Source: Pseudomonadota bacterium (GTDB taxonomy: Bacteria > Pseudomonadota > Gammaproteobacteria > Xanthomonadales > Rhodanobacteraceae). Taken from it: a stretch of 32,405 nt of DNA. A program made the position numbers and the translations under genes. The notes under the pieces were generated by a model. The model had not been told where the DNA came from. It did not search any database and was given only the letters and a program-made list of their open reading frames with translations. The stretch covers positions 1 through 32,405 of the forward strand of contig JAJXWU010000123.1 in assembly GCA_021781425.1 (NCBI GenBank), in the 5' to 3' direction. Shown piece after piece: positions 25,898 through 32,405 of the stretch (position 1 is its first letter; each line of letters starts with the position of its first letter).

Positions 25898-26562
25898 GTA
25901 CACCAATGCAAACGCAGCGAGTCTGGGACTTGCCCACGCGCGTGTTCCACGGGGCGCTGGCTCTGCTGATCGCGCTGCAATACGCGACCGGCGAATTCGG
26001 CCTGCTCGGCATGCGCTGGCACTTCCGGTTCGGCTACGCCACGCTCGCCCTTATCGGATTTCGCGTGTTGTGGGGATTTTTTGGCTCGCAGACCAGCCGC
26101 TTCCGCGACTTCGTGCGTGGCCCGCGCACGGTGCTCCGTTACCTGCGTGCGCAGATGTCCACAAATCCACAACGCAGCATCGGCCACAATCCGCTGGGTG
26201 GCTGGTCGGTGCTTGCGCTGCTGACCAGTGTCGCGGTGCAGGCGGTCAGCGGTCTGTTCGCCAGCGACGGGATTGATACGGATGGCCCATTCGCGGCGCA
26301 TGTTTCCGATTCCACCGTCAAGCTGATGACGCGCGTGCATCACTGGAACGAAAACCTGTTGTTGATCCTGATCGGCCTGCACATCGTCGCAGTGCTGCTG
26401 TACCTGCTGATCGAACACGACAATCTGATCGCTCCGATGATTACCGGCGTAAAGCGCGTGATGCCGACTCGAGAACTGCGCTTTGCAAACATCTGGCTGG
26501 CGATTGCGCTGTTCGTGCTGTGCGCGGCACTGGTGGCCACACTGGTCGGGCTTGCCGTCTAA
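25894..26562 (+). CDS. Cytochrome b561 family membrane protein
   Basis: Di-heme cytochrome b of the inner membrane, thought to pass electrons between quinol and periplasmic partners. The 222-residue product has about five membrane segments (14-33, 46-63, 103-122, 153-172, 199-220) and histidines suited to two b hemes: H19 in RVFHGALAL, H43 in RWHFRFGYA, H149/H150 in VHHWNEN and H163 in GLHIVAV. The ATG overlaps the murD2 stop (ATGA), so it rides on the lysAC-murL-murD2 transcript. Its stop overlaps the convergent cytochrome c' gene by four bases; cytochrome c' genes are often next to this type of cytochrome b. The frame is open upstream from 25669 inside murD2, but that part is a shadow. Confidence 0.9.
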   Translation: MSTPMQTQRVWDLPTRVFHGALALLIALQYATGEFGLLGMRWHFRFGYATLALIGFRVLWGFFGSQTSRFRDFVRGPRTVLRYLRAQMSTNPQRSIGHNPLGGWSVLALLTSVAVQAVSGLFASDGIDTDGPFAAHVSDSTVKLMTRVHHWNENLLLILIGLHIVAVLLYLLIEHDNLIAPMITGVKRVMPTRELRFANIWLAIALFVLCAALVATLVGLAV

Positions 26563-27008
26563 TCCGCTTTGTACTTTTCGTGGCAGGCCTTGCAGGCTTC
26601 GGCGGTTTTCTTGAATTGATCCCGCATGGCCGCTTCGTCGCTCGCATGAGCGACGTCGCTCAAGGCCTTGCTCTGCGTGACGAAGTCGTCGTACTTGGAT
26701 TTGAAATCATCGAAGTTCGTCCATATGCCGGGTTTGGCATCGGTTGTCGCGCCCTTGTCCGAGCCTTTGGCGAAGCCTTCCAGCACTTGCGGCACCAGGC
26801 CCGCGATGCGGTCGGCGCGCAGAGCGAACTGCTGCGCATCCCACGCCGTCTTGCCCTTGACCATCGCGCCGAGCGTGCCGAAGTTCCAGCCGATCATGGT
26901 CATCGCCGCCTGCCGGTAATGAATGACCTGCTCGGGCTTGTGCTGCGCCGCGGCGGGCAAGGCAATGCCGGCCGCAGCGATGGCAATGGCGATAATGGCT
27001 GGTTTCAT
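26559..27008 (-). CDS. Cytochrome c' (periplasmic)
   Basis: Periplasmic monoheme c-type cytochrome of the four-helix-bundle c' family, linked in other bacteria to nitric oxide binding and protection. The 149-residue product has a signal peptide (MKPAIIAIAIAAAGIALPAAAQ, cleavage after about 21), the mature chain with RQAAMTMIGWNFGTLGAM, and the C-terminal heme site C139-K-A-C142-H143. The open distal pocket typical of c' cannot be judged from motifs. GGAG lies 6 nt upstream of the ATG. Its 3' end overlaps the cytochrome b561 gene by 4 nt; the upstream region is shared with the divergent hydrolase gene. Confidence 0.93.
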   Translation of the reverse strand: MKPAIIAIAIAAAGIALPAAAQHKPEQVIHYRQAAMTMIGWNFGTLGAMVKGKTAWDAQQFALRADRIAGLVPQVLEGFAKGSDKGATTDAKPGIWTNFDDFKSKYDDFVTQSKALSDVAHASDEAAMRDQFKKTAEACKACHEKYKAD

Positions 27009-27122
27009 GGACAGCTCCGTAATGGTTTGCTCTGCAGTCTAGCATCAGCGCCGACTGGCCGATCACCCTCCGATGGCAGGTGCCGCAGTATGATGACGCT
27101 CCCACCTCGCGGAGACATGCTC

Positions 27123-27914
27123 ATGAAACGCTTGTTGACAACGTGTGCGGTTCTGGGGTTCGGTGTCGGCTCGACCCAAGCGGCGATGGTGACGCGCACG
27201 ATCGACTACAGCGTCGACGGCGCGAAGATGCAGAGCGTGCTCGTCTACGACGATGCGGTGAAGACGCCGCGGCCGGGATTGGTGATGGCACCGGACTGGA
27301 TGGGCATGAATCCCAACCAGGTCGCGCTGGCCGAACAGATCGCCGGCAGGGATTACGTGATCCTCGTCGCCGACGTTTACGGTATCGCCGTGCGTCCGAA
27401 GACGCCGGCGGCGGCGGCGGAGGCGTCCGGCAACATGTACAAGCAACGCAACGAACTGCGCGCGCGCATCAAGGCGGCGCTGGCGCAACTCGAGGCGCAA
27501 GTCGGCAAGGCGCCGCTCGACGGCAAGCATTGGGGAGCGATCGGGTTCTGCTTCGGCGGCGCGACTGCACTGGACCTCGCGCGCACCGGTGCGGATATCG
27601 CCGGCGTGGCCGCGTTTCATGGCAATCTTTCCACCGACGATCCGGCCATGGCGAAGAACATCAAGGGCATGGTGCTGGCGATGAACGGCGCCGACGACAG
27701 CTTCACTCCGGAATCGGCAATCCTCGGCTTCGAGAAGGAAATGCGCGATGCCGGTGTGGATTGGCAGTTCGTCAATTACGGCGGCGCGGTGCATTGCTTC
27801 GCCATCCCCACCGCCGACAATTCGGTCAAGGGCTGCCAGTACGACGCGAAAGTCGCACATCGCGCGTTTGCGCTGATGCACAGTTTCTTCGACGAGGCGT
27901 TTGCGAAGAATTAG
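27123..27914 (+). CDS. Secreted dienelactone hydrolase family protein
   Basis: Alpha/beta hydrolase exported to the periplasm. The 263-residue product has a signal peptide (about 1-20, MKRLLTTCAVLGFGVGSTQA) and the dienelactone hydrolase triad with a cysteine nucleophile: C143 in GFCFGG, D191/D192 in NGADDSFTPES and H224 in GGAVHCF. DWMGMN at 58-63 and ADVYG near 85 are typical of the family. Natural substrate unknown; most relatives are not true dienelactone hydrolases. The ATG at 27117 is also in frame, but GGAG at 27111-27114 is 8 nt from 27123 and only 2 from 27117. Expressed divergently from cytochrome c'. Confidence 0.9.
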   Translation: MKRLLTTCAVLGFGVGSTQAAMVTRTIDYSVDGAKMQSVLVYDDAVKTPRPGLVMAPDWMGMNPNQVALAEQIAGRDYVILVADVYGIAVRPKTPAAAAEASGNMYKQRNELRARIKAALAQLEAQVGKAPLDGKHWGAIGFCFGGATALDLARTGADIAGVAAFHGNLSTDDPAMAKNIKGMVLAMNGADDSFTPESAILGFEKEMRDAGVDWQFVNYGGAVHCFAIPTADNSVKGCQYDAKVAHRAFALMHSFFDEAFAKN

Positions 27915-27931
27915 CGTGGGACATATCGAAT

Positions 27932-28040
27932 CCGTTCGCCCTGAGCGTAGCGCCGAAGGCGCGAAGTCGAAGGCCTGGCGCAGATGCCTTCAGTGTTTCG
28001 ACTTCGCAGAGCGGCGCTCTGCTACGCTCAACACGAACGG
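27932..28040. repeat. Large imperfect inverted repeat, probably a dispersed intergenic element and bidirectional terminator
   Basis: The left end CCGTTCGCCCTGAGCGTAGC (27932-27951) matches, inverted, the right end GCTACGCTCAACACGAACGG (28021-28040) with three mismatches in 20. Inner arms continue with CGAAGTCGAA (27962-27971) against TTTCGACTTCG (27996-28006). It lies between two convergent genes, so a strong hairpin would form in both transcripts. Such TTCGCCCTGAGC and GTCGAAGG sequences recur in many high-GC proteobacterial genomes; that is recalled, not checked here. Confidence 0.75.
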
Positions 28041-28060
28041 CTGATTGATACAACGGAAGT

Positions 28061-28960
28061 TCAGCGCGGCTTGAACCGCACCTGCACGCGCTGGCCGACG
28101 CGCAAGTCGTTGCTCTCCAGTTTGAGTATGCAGATCACGTCGCGCGTGTCCGATGCCTCCTGCGGATCCTCGACCAGCGTGCTCGGTCCGAAGATATCGC
28201 CGATGCGCGCGACCGTGGCTGGATAGGACTTGCCGGCACCATCCTCGGTGACGACCTCGGCGCGCATGCCGACACTGACTTTGTCGGCGAAGGCCTCGTT
28301 CAGTTCCGCGCGCACGATGCGCGGTGCATCCGGCAGCAGGGTGAACAGCGCCGTACCGGACTGCGTGGACACGACATCCGCCAGATGCGCATTGCGCGAC
28401 ACAATGCGCCCGGCCACCGGCGCGCGAATGGCAAGCACGGCGACCTCGTGCCGGGCCTGCTTCAAGTGCCGGCGCGCGCCTTCCACTGCCGCATCGGCTT
28501 CGCCGAGTTGCGCATTCGTCTCGGCGAGGGCCTGTTGCGCGTCGTCGGCGGACTGCTGCGTCGCCGCGCCGGCCTTGGCCGCTTCGGCGGCGCGATCGGC
28601 GCGGGGCTTGAGTCCGGCCGCTTGCGTGCGCAACGCAGCCGCGCGCGCCGTGGCCTGATCGAGCTGGGCTTGCGCGATGCCGGCCGAGAGTTCGGCCTGC
28701 TTCGGATCGAGCTGGGCGAGCACGTCGCCTGCCTTGACTTCGCTGCCCGGTTCGCCATGCAGTTGCGCGATCGTGCCGTCGCGCGGCGCGGCGATTCGGA
28801 TCAGGCCGCCTTGCACGTCGACCTGTCCGCGCGCCATCGCCACGTAGGCCTGTGCCGTGGCCGGCGTGGCGGCGGTTTCGGCGCCATTGCGCGAACAGGC
28901 ACCGAGCACGCCGAGTACGGCGCAGACGACGACGGCGCGTTGGACGAGCGTGCGGGTCAT
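28061..28960 (-). CDS. Periplasmic adaptor lipoprotein (HlyD/MacA-type membrane fusion protein)
   Basis: Adaptor of a tripartite exporter that links the ABC pump to the outer-membrane channel. The 299-residue product has a lipoprotein signal with lipobox VLGAC (C22). It then has a lipoyl/barrel half with RIAAPRDGTIAQLHGEPGSEVKAGDVLAQLDP, an alanine-rich helical hairpin (about 85-170) that should be a coiled coil, the second barrel half AIRAPVAGRIVSRNAHLADVV, and a C-terminal beta domain ending VGQRVQVRFKPR. Its ATG overlaps the ATPase stop (ATGA), so it is the last gene of the efflux operon. Lipid anchoring, rather than a transmembrane helix, differs from MacA. Confidence 0.9.
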   Translation of the reverse strand: MTRTLVQRAVVVCAVLGVLGACSRNGAETAATPATAQAYVAMARGQVDVQGGLIRIAAPRDGTIAQLHGEPGSEVKAGDVLAQLDPKQAELSAGIAQAQLDQATARAAALRTQAAGLKPRADRAAEAAKAGAATQQSADDAQQALAETNAQLGEADAAVEGARRHLKQARHEVAVLAIRAPVAGRIVSRNAHLADVVSTQSGTALFTLLPDAPRIVRAELNEAFADKVSVGMRAEVVTEDGAGKSYPATVARIGDIFGPSTLVEDPQEASDTRDVICILKLESNDLRVGQRVQVRFKPR

Positions 28961-29724
28961 TGTGCGGGTTCCGGTTGCTGGACGTCCGCGGACGCGGCGC
29001 CGTTGCGTAGTCTATCCGATCGGGTGGTATCCGACTGGACGGTATCGGACTGGATCAGGCCGTCCTGGATTGTGATGATGCGGTCGGCACTGACGGCCAG
29101 GCGGTGATCGTGGCTGACGCAGACCACGGTCGCGCCGAAGTTGCGCGCGATGCGGTGCAGCGAATCGATCACGATCTTGCCGTTGACGCTGTCCAGGGCG
29201 CTGGTCGGTTCGTCGGCGAACAGCAACTGCGGTTTTTTGGCCAGCGCGCGCGCAATCGCCACCCGCTGCTTCTCGCCGCCCGACATTTCCAGCGGGCGCA
29301 GGTGCACGCGCGAGCCCAGCCCCACTTCCTCGAGCGCGGCCAGCGCGCGGTTCTGCGCGGTGCGGCTGTCGAGGCCCAGATAACCCAGCGGCAGCATCAC
29401 CTGTTCGACCGCGCTGAGCGCCGGAAACAGGTTGAAGCCCTGGAACACGAAACCGGTGTGATGCAGGCGGAAGCGTTCCAGTTCGGTACGCGACAATTTC
29501 CACAGTTCCTCACCGAGGGCGACGATGCGCCCGCGGTCCGGGCGCAACAGGCCGGACAGGATCGCGAGCAGGGTGCTCTTGCCCGATCCGGAAGGTCCGA
29601 GCACCAGCGCCAGCTCGCGCGATTCCAGCGCCAGCGAAAGGCCGTCGAGCACGGGCGTGGCGATCCTGCCCGTGGTGTAGGCCTTGGCGATGTCCTGCGC
29701 AATGAGGGCGTGAGCGACGGCCAT
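28957..29724 (-). CDS. ABC transporter ATPase, LolD/MacB/DevA type
   Basis: Nucleotide-binding subunit powering the adjacent FtsX-type permease. The 255-residue product has Walker A GPSGSGKST (43-51), a Q-loop in FVFQGFN (92-98), signature MSGGEKQ (147-153), Walker B LLFADEP (167-173) and the H-loop SHDH (204-207), so the ATP site is complete. The order and spacing match the MacB/LolD group. The C-terminus has an extra tail with a five-residue repeat, QSDTV-QSDTT-RSDR, made by three 15-nt DNA repeats at 29013-29057. It starts four bases after the permease stop and overlaps the adaptor gene. Confidence 0.93.
   Translation of the reverse strand: MAVAHALIAQDIAKAYTTGRIATPVLDGLSLALESRELALVLGPSGSGKSTLLAILSGLLRPDRGRIVALGEELWKLSRTELERFRLHHTGFVFQGFNLFPALSAVEQVMLPLGYLGLDSRTAQNRALAALEEVGLGSRVHLRPLEMSGGEKQRVAIARALAKKPQLLFADEPTSALDSVNGKIVIDSLHRIARNFGATVVCVSHDHRLAVSADRIITIQDGLIQSDTVQSDTTRSDRLRNGAASADVQQPEPAQ
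29013..29057. repeat. Three tandem 15-nt repeats in the ABC ATPase 3' end
   Basis: Units TATCCGATCGGGTGG (29013), TATCCGACTGGACGG (29028) and TATCGGACTGGATCA (29043) differ at a few bases. They keep the reading frame and encode the repeated Ser-Asp-Thr pentapeptide in the tail of the ATPase. The number of units may vary between strains. Confidence 0.65.
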
Positions 29725-29728
29725 CGGA

Positions 29729-30868
29729 TCAGCGCAACAGATTCGCCGGTTCCAGGTGCGCGATCGTGCGCACCGCCATCGCGCCGGAAACGAGCGCGAT
29801 CGCCAGAACCAGGGCGCCGCAACCGAGCGCGGCGCTGGCGTCGAAGGCGATCGGCACGTTCTGGCTGTGCGCCAGCGCGATGAGCGCGGCGCATACGGCC
29901 GCGCCGGCGACGATGCCGAAGCCGCCGACGATCAAGGCCTGTTCCAGCACCACGCGGCGCAGCGCGCCGTGGCCGGCGCCGAGCGCGTTGAGCATGGCAT
30001 ATTCACGCACGTGGCTGGCTACCGCCGCCATCAGGGTCTGACTGGTGATGACGGTGCCGACCAGGAAAACGATGAAGGTGAAGAACACGAAGCCCAGACC
30101 TGCACCGGTCTCGAACATCCAGTACGTCGCTGCGGTGTGCGCGAACTCGGCGCGGGTCCACACCGTGAAATGCCGTTGCGGCCATGCCGTCTCGATACGG
30201 TCGCGAACCACCTCAGGTTTGGCGCCGGGCCGCAGCTTGGCGACGTAGTAGGCGACCCGATCGGGATTGCCGGAGTCGGTGTTAAGGCGCCGTGCGGTGG
30301 CGATCGAGGAGACGATGTTGACGCCACCGAGTGCGCGCAGACCGTTGCAGGCGGCAACGATCCTGACCCGATGCCCGTTCAGCGTCGCGCTGCTGCCGAT
30401 CGGCAGGCCGAGCTTGGACAAGTCGGCGGCGTCGACGATCACGCTGTCCGGCTCGTAGAGCAGGGCGCGCATCGCTGCCGGAATGGCGTGCGCGAACATC
30501 AGCCCGTCGGGCGCCGGATCGATGCCGGAAATGAAAACCGATACGCTGCCGTGGCTGGCCGGCCCGCGCCAATCGCCGTCGATCCAGTCGAAGGGCTCCA
30601 CGCGCACCACATCCGGGTCCATGCGCAGCGCCATTTCCGTATCGCGCGGGATCGGTCGGCCAAGTTCGATCGTCTGCGTGCCCGGATAGCCGGCCCACAG
30701 ATCCGCGGCGGATTTGTTCACGTATACGCTGGCGCTGTCGAAGATGCCGAACATCAGCGCCGCCTGCATGAGCAACAGCAAACCGGAAAAGGCGACGGCG
30801 AGCGCAGCCGGCAGGAATTTGCGCCACTCGTAGAACAGGGTCTTGCTGGCCAGGGCGACGACGCTCAT
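29729..30868 (-). CDS. ABC transporter permease, FtsX/DevC-like
   Basis: Membrane subunit of the ABC exporter. The 379-residue product has one N-terminal membrane segment (about 18-41), a large periplasmic domain (about 45-250; PGTQTIELGRPIPRDTEMALRMDP, VRIVAACNGL) and three C-terminal segments beginning with AGLGFVFFTFIVFLVGTVITSQ. The FtsX signature EYAMLNALGAGHGALRRVVLEQALIVG lies between the second and third of the four segments. This topology is that of MacB, LolC and the DevC permeases. The start overlaps the outer-membrane factor stop (ATGA); the frame is open upstream to 31348, but that part is the shadow of the neighbouring gene. Confidence 0.9.
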   Translation of the reverse strand: MSVVALASKTLFYEWRKFLPAALAVAFSGLLLLMQAALMFGIFDSASVYVNKSAADLWAGYPGTQTIELGRPIPRDTEMALRMDPDVVRVEPFDWIDGDWRGPASHGSVSVFISGIDPAPDGLMFAHAIPAAMRALLYEPDSVIVDAADLSKLGLPIGSSATLNGHRVRIVAACNGLRALGGVNIVSSIATARRLNTDSGNPDRVAYYVAKLRPGAKPEVVRDRIETAWPQRHFTVWTRAEFAHTAATYWMFETGAGLGFVFFTFIVFLVGTVITSQTLMAAVASHVREYAMLNALGAGHGALRRVVLEQALIVGGFGIVAGAAVCAALIALAHSQNVPIAFDASAALGCGALVLAIALVSGAMAVRTIAHLEPANLLR

Positions 30869-32250
30869 TGCATGGCCAGTGGCGGCAACGTGCCGCCGAA
30901 GGATTTGTATACGGCGATGAAAGCGATCGCCGCATCGCGTTGTGCGAGCGCGGCCTGCAATTGCGCCTGCGCCTGTGCGATGCCCGCCTGTGCGCGGTCG
31001 GCGGCGTCGGCCAGACCGATGCGCTGAAGCTCTTGCGTCCGCGTCCGCGCGGTGTCGGCAAGTTCGAGCTGCGTACGCGCGCTGTCGGCGCGCGCACGCT
31101 CGCGCTGCCATTGCGCAAGCGCGCTTTCCGCCTCGGCGACGCCCTCGAGCACGGCCTGACGGTAGCCCAGCACGGCGGCCCGCAGGCCCGCATCGCGCGC
31201 TCCGGCCATGTCGCGCCTTGCGCCCCAATCGAACAGCGGGATATCGATCAGCGGACCGAAGGACGGAATGGCTTTGTTGACGTGGTCGAGATCGCCGACC
31301 ACACGTGTTGCCGAAATGAAGGTGCCACTCAGCGCCAGCCGTGGCCACAGATCAGCGCGCGCAATGCCCAGTTCGCCGGCGGCGCGCAGCACCTTCAGTT
31401 CGGCTGCGCGGATTTCCGGACGCGTGCGCAACAGATCCGCCGGAGTCTGCGCGAAACGCAGGTCGCCGAGCGTGGGTTGCGGTGCGCTTGCCGCGAGGCT
31501 GGAATCCGGCTGCGCTTCGGCCAGCAGCACATCCAGAGCTTGTTGCGCCTGGGCGATCGACGCGGCGGGCTCGGCGGCATCGGCACGCGCCTGCGCCAGT
31601 GCGCTTTTGGCCTTGTCGAGGTCGTCGCGTGCCGCCAATTTCAGGCGCAGCCGCACCTCGACCAGTGCGAGGTTCTGCTCGCGCAGACGCACGATGCGTT
31701 CGAGGAGTGCGGCGCGCGCCTGCGCGGCGCGAAGTTCCACGTAGTTGCGGGCGACCTCCGCGATCAGGCTCACGCGCGCGGCGGTCACATCGGCTTCCGC
31801 GGCTTGCAGGTCCGCGCTGGCCACGCGTGCGTTGCCGAGGCCGCGGCCGAAGAAGCCGAGTTCCCACTGCGCGTCGAAGCCCATTTCGTAATAGCTGTTG
31901 CGGGCGGCGGGATCGGGTTCGGAAAATGTGTGGAATGTCAGTTGCGGCTTGAACTGCGTACCGGATTGGTGCTGCAGCGCGCGCGCGCCGCGCAGGCGCA
32001 GCGTCGCCTGCTGCAAGGTCAGATTCTGTTGCAGCGCACGCCGGATCAGCGCGTCGAGCCGCGCATCGTTGAACGCATGCCACCACGAATCCAGGTTCGG
32101 CGCCGGGCCGAGTTTGTCCGACGGCAGCGGCGCATTGCGCCAGTGTGCGGGCAGATCAGCGTGCAGATCGGGCAGGGGCGTGCGCAACGCGCATGCCGCC
32201 AGCCCCATGCAAACCGCACCGGCGAGCGCGAGCCTGAAGCGCGCGTTCAT
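30865..32250 (-). CDS. Outer-membrane efflux factor lipoprotein (NodT/OprM type)
   Basis: TolC-like outer-membrane channel. The 461-residue product has a lipoprotein signal ending LAAC (C20), then the NodT/OprM layout: WWHAFNDARLDALIRRALQQN, two repeats rich in long helices with AEVARNYVELRAAQA, and LRFAQTPADLLRTRPEIRAAELKVLRAAGELGIARADLWPRLALSG-like sequence in the second half. It overlaps the upstream RND gene (ATGA) and the downstream ABC permease gene (ATGA). It may therefore serve as the common exit channel of both pumps. Confidence 0.93.
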   Translation of the reverse strand: MNARFRLALAGAVCMGLAACALRTPLPDLHADLPAHWRNAPLPSDKLGPAPNLDSWWHAFNDARLDALIRRALQQNLTLQQATLRLRGARALQHQSGTQFKPQLTFHTFSEPDPAARNSYYEMGFDAQWELGFFGRGLGNARVASADLQAAEADVTAARVSLIAEVARNYVELRAAQARAALLERIVRLREQNLALVEVRLRLKLAARDDLDKAKSALAQARADAAEPAASIAQAQQALDVLLAEAQPDSSLAASAPQPTLGDLRFAQTPADLLRTRPEIRAAELKVLRAAGELGIARADLWPRLALSGTFISATRVVGDLDHVNKAIPSFGPLIDIPLFDWGARRDMAGARDAGLRAAVLGYRQAVLEGVAEAESALAQWQRERARADSARTQLELADTARTRTQELQRIGLADAADRAQAGIAQAQAQLQAALAQRDAAIAFIAVYKSFGGTLPPLAMQ

Positions 32251-32405
32251 GCGCCGGCCTCGCGCGGTGCGCGCGTCAGCAGCAGATAGACGGCGGGCAT
32301 CAGGACCAACACGATCGGCACGGCGGCGATCAGTCCGCAGACGATCGCGATGGCCAGCGGCTGCTGCATCGCCGCGCCGGTGCCGATGCCGAGCGCCAGC
32401 GGTGC
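32247..32405 (-). CDS. RND efflux transporter, C-terminal end only
   Basis: The last 52 residues of a resistance-nodulation-division pump: APLALGIGTGAAMQQPLAIA, then IVCGLIAAVPIVLVLMPAVYLLL, matching the eleventh and twelfth membrane segments, where the family typically reads PLALGIGxGAEMQQPLAIA. It continues off the window edge, so completeness cannot be judged. The TGA overlaps the outer-membrane factor start, so it is the upstream gene of the same operon. The short end after the last segment resembles CusA/MdtB types more than AcrB. Confidence 0.85.
   Translation of the reverse strand, partial: APLALGIGTGAAMQQPLAIAIVCGLIAAVPIVLVLMPAVYLLLTRAPREAGA

Noticed and set aside
27080-28048. Alternative + frame overlapping the hydrolase gene
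   Set aside because: Shadow of the hydrolase frame; the hydrolase has signal peptide and catalytic triad.

Overview
The window is about 32.4 kb of a high-GC gammaproteobacterial chromosome, most likely of the order Lysobacterales (Xanthomonadales). Three things point there: the S10-spc-alpha ribosomal cluster without rpmJ after secY, a fused aspartate kinase/diaminopimelate decarboxylase (lysAC), and the MurD2/MurL pair that replaces the usual D-glutamate route into peptidoglycan and was characterised in Xanthomonas. Species cannot be named from the sequence.

Region 1 (1-12050, + strand) is the ribosomal protein block: rplB (partial), rpsS, rplV, rpsC, rplP, rpmC, rpsQ, rplN, rplX, rplE, rpsN, rpsH, rplF, rplR, rpsE, rpmD, rplO, secY, then rpsM, rpsK, rpsD, rpoA and rplQ. 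A near-consensus sigma70 promoter lies between secY and rpsM. An unusual 226-nt spacer with its own AT-rich -10-like sequence separates rpoA from rplQ. A hairpin followed by a T run ends the block.

Region 2 (12121-20418) holds dsbB and a class II DAHP synthase (+), an unrecognised membrane protein and an EF-G-like GTPase fusA2 (-), an unrecognised single-span envelope protein (+), and a two-gene molybdenum hydroxylase of the isoquinoline 1-oxidoreductase type (-).

Region 3 (20419-27914) is centred on a tightly overlapping operon lysAC-murL-murD2-cytochrome b561 (+). The first gene starts the aspartate pathway and decarboxylates meso-DAP to lysine. The next two make UDP-MurNAc-L-Ala-D-Glu by adding L-Glu and then epimerising it. 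Its leader carries a hairpin plus U-run and a competing pairing. A cytochrome c' gene (-) overlaps the end of the cytochrome b gene, and a secreted dienelactone hydrolase (+) follows.

Region 4 (27932-32405, - strand) is an efflux operon read right to left: the C-terminal end of an RND pump, an outer-membrane factor lipoprotein, an FtsX-type ABC permease, its ATPase and a lipoprotein adaptor, all overlapping or 4 nt apart. A large imperfect inverted repeat separates its 3' end from the convergent hydrolase gene.

No tRNA, rRNA, CRISPR array, insertion sequence or prophage gene was seen, and no gene-free stretch exceeds about 230 nt. I found no clearly new multi-gene system. The best leads are the lysAC leader, the altered molybdenum hydroxylase, the mixed RND/ABC operon and the rpoA-rplQ spacer.
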